From: an uncultured Faecalibacterium sp.
GTDB lineage: Bacteria; Bacillota; Clostridia; Oscillospirales; Ruminococcaceae
Direction of reading: 5' to 3'
DNA: 7,195 bases
Assembly (NCBI GenBank): GCA_902463905.1
Contig: CABQHF010000110.1
Location: forward strand, 1-7,195
The notes beneath the pieces were generated by a model. It did not search any database, was not told the origin of the DNA, and saw nothing but the letters and a program-made list of their open reading frames with translations. Made by a program: the position numbers and the translations under genes. This document shows, piece after piece, positions 6,276 to 7,195 of this stretch; position 1 is the stretch's first letter; each line of letters opens with the position of its first letter.

Positions 6276-6812
6276 TTATTCCGCCGTCTCGGTCTCGTTG
6301 TCCTCTTCCTCTTCGTCCGGCTCTGTTTCCGGTTCGGGGTGCGGCAGGGGAATGCCGCTTTGCGTGGGCGAAAGATCCGGGGCAGGGTGGCCGTCCGGTA
6401 GGTGGGCGCCAAAGGCCGGCACAAAGAAGTATTTGCGCACGATGAAGATCAGCGCGATGGCACCCACGCTGAGCAGGTTTTCCAGTGCCGAATCATGGCC
6501 CACCACCAGATGACGGGCGATGGCGTAGAGCAGCACTTCCAGGCTGCTGCCGGGGCTGTGCTTGGCCAGCATCTTGATGAACTCGATGCCGATCACGATG
6601 TCCAGGCTGCGCTCCAGAAAGGTGCGGATCTCCACCTCGTTGCCGTCAAACAGCAGGCCGGGCATCCACTTGATGAGCGGTACTGCGCTGAGCAGCAGAC
6701 CGATGAGCACCAGCCCGGAGAGCAGGATCTCCAATAAGCTGGACGCCTGAATGATGCGGTTGCGCAGCTGAGTGCGCCAGTGGCTTTCCACATGAGAAGC
6801 GGGATGTTCCAT
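6276..6812 (-). CDS. PsiE-like membrane protein with a long acidic C-terminal tail
   Basis: This 178-residue protein resembles the phosphate-starvation-inducible PsiE family of small membrane proteins, which have no proven biochemical function. Hydrophobic segments lie at about 27-48, 66-83, 91-104 and 113-130. The most family-like parts are the helix with LDIVIGIEFIKML, the loop KHSPGSS, then EVLLYAIARHLVV and the final helix with a charged RK near 126-127. Residues 131-178 form a Pro-rich, then strongly Glu/Asp-rich tail that ends the protein. E. coli PsiE has about 136 residues, so the extra length is this tail. AAGGAAGG at 6820-6827 gives a 7-base spacer to the ATG. The gene has its own promoter and lies just downstream of a PstS-like gene, which supports a phosphate-related role by context. 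The family call comes from sequence pattern, not a search. Confidence 0.75.
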   Translation of the reverse strand: MEHPASHVESHWRTQLRNRIIQASSLLEILLSGLVLIGLLLSAVPLIKWMPGLLFDGNEVEIRTFLERSLDIVIGIEFIKMLAKHSPGSSLEVLLYAIARHLVVGHDSALENLLSVGAIALIFIVRKYFFVPAFGAHLPDGHPAPDLSPTQSGIPLPHPEPETEPDEEEEDNETETAE

Positions 6813-6868
6813 GATAAGACCTTCCTTTCGGCATTCTGCTGCATAAAGATCGACAAAATCCTGCCTTT

Positions 6869-6897
6869 ATTGTAGCAGACGAGAGAAGGTCTGTCAA
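6869..6897 (-). promoter_or_regulatory. Sigma-A promoter for the PsiE-like gene
   Basis: On the minus strand a perfect TTGACA (6892-6897) and TACAAT (6869-6874, 5/6) are separated by exactly 17 bases. Transcription would begin near 6862, giving a leader of about 50 bases. The -35 box starts two bases past the stop codon of the PstS-like gene, with no terminator between, so read-through from that gene is also possible. I did not recognise a PhoB/PhoP box. Confidence 0.85.
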
Positions 6898-6899
6898 TT

Positions 6900-7195
6900 T
6901 CAATCCACGATGGTGACGGTGGTCTGCGGGCCGACGGCCACATAGCCGGACTTTTTGATGCAGTCCTGCCCGGCGTCGGTGTCCAGCCAGTCATACAGGA
7001 TGCGCTCCGGGCTGTCTGCGGCGGCATCCGGGTGGATGACGGCATAGAACTCGTTGCACAGCGGGTAGCTCTCGTCGGCGATGGTGTCGTTGGAGGGGGT
7101 CACGTCATCCACGGCCAGCAGCCGCAGGCCGGGCTGAGAATACATCTGGTCGATGTAGTAATACACCGAGAAGCCGATGGCGTTGGCGCTGTTGT
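6900..7195 (-). CDS. PstS-like phosphate-binding protein, C-terminal part (partial)
   Basis: The last 98 residues of a protein read in from the right edge, and its start lies outside the window. They resemble the C terminus of the PstS family, the extracellular lipoprotein that binds phosphate for the PstCAB importer in Gram-positive bacteria. Supporting features are NAIGFSVYYYIDQMY near the edge and LLAVDDVTPSNDTIADESYPL, the usual connecting segment before the final strand-helix part. The closing FYAVI ... YDWLDTDAGQDCIKKSGYVAV follows the family ending (a helix with D-x-x-GQ, then GYV). The frame stays open to the window edge, so the fragment is not a complete small gene. The signal peptide and phosphate-binding loops cannot be seen. 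It could be a related solute-binding protein instead. The PsiE-like gene lies directly downstream. Confidence 0.82.
   Translation of the reverse strand, partial: NSANAIGFSVYYYIDQMYSQPGLRLLAVDDVTPSNDTIADESYPLCNEFYAVIHPDAAADSPERILYDWLDTDAGQDCIKKSGYVAVGPQTTVTIVD

Noticed and set aside
5540..6424. A 294-codon minus-strand frame opposite plsY
   Set aside because: It crosses the strong terminator at 6218-6271 and overlaps two better-supported genes. Its low-complexity composition fits a shadow frame.
6593..7045. A minus-strand frame spanning the gap between the PstS-like and PsiE-like genes
   Set aside because: It runs through the promoter at 6869-6897 and overlaps both neighbouring genes in another frame. 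Its residues are Arg/Ser/Pro/Trp-rich, as expected for an out-of-frame reading.
1..7195. Search for CRISPR arrays, tRNA or rRNA genes, insertion sequences and tandem repeats
   Set aside because: No regularly spaced repeats, cloverleaf-like segments, transposase motifs or terminal inverted repeats were seen by eye. The only clear inverted repeats are the hairpins listed. The repeated GRPNVGKS-coding sequence within der reflects its two GTPase domains.

Overview
The window looks like a chromosomal housekeeping region of a moderately GC-rich Firmicute. The Clostridia, and specifically the Oscillospiraceae/Ruminococcaceae (Faecalibacterium-like), are my best guess. The guess rests on strong AGGAGG-type ribosome binding sites, sigma-A promoters with perfect 17-base spacing, a short clostridial-type glucose-6-phosphate isomerase, and the neighbourhood DUF512 radical-SAM-like protein, Der, PlsY. 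The species assignment is inference, not a database result.

Layout. Positions 2-100 hold an open frame that may be the tail of an upstream gene. pgi (107-1438) follows, then a small uncharacterised P-loop protein (1493-1897), probably on the same transcript. A long hairpin (1918-1970) ends that unit. Five bases later comes a near-consensus promoter (1975-2003) that drives a YceD/DUF177 gene (2031-2531) and rpmF for ribosomal protein L32 (2558-2737). rpmF is only 59 codons. Two adjacent hairpins then precede a DUF512 protein (2835-4166, TTG start), the double GTPase der (4181-5524) and plsY (5546-6202). A strong bidirectional terminator (6218-6271) separates plsY from two genes on the minus strand. 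These are a PsiE-like membrane protein (6276-6812) with its own promoter (6869-6897), and the C-terminal part of a PstS-like phosphate-binding protein (6900-7195) that runs off the window.

How the genes fit together. The plus-strand genes cover central carbon metabolism (Pgi), ribosome supply and assembly (YceD, L32, Der) and the first acylation step of phospholipid synthesis (PlsY). They look like ordinary growth-linked functions in two or three transcription units. The minus-strand pair has a phosphate theme: PstS is the binding component of high-affinity phosphate uptake, and PsiE-family proteins are named for induction by phosphate starvation.

No tRNA, rRNA, CRISPR array, insertion sequence, attachment site or phage gene was seen. 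I found no convincing new system. The points most worth a second look are the P-loop protein of unknown function, the DUF512 protein with its start site and leader hairpins, the altered PlsY motif, and the acidic tail on the PsiE-like protein.
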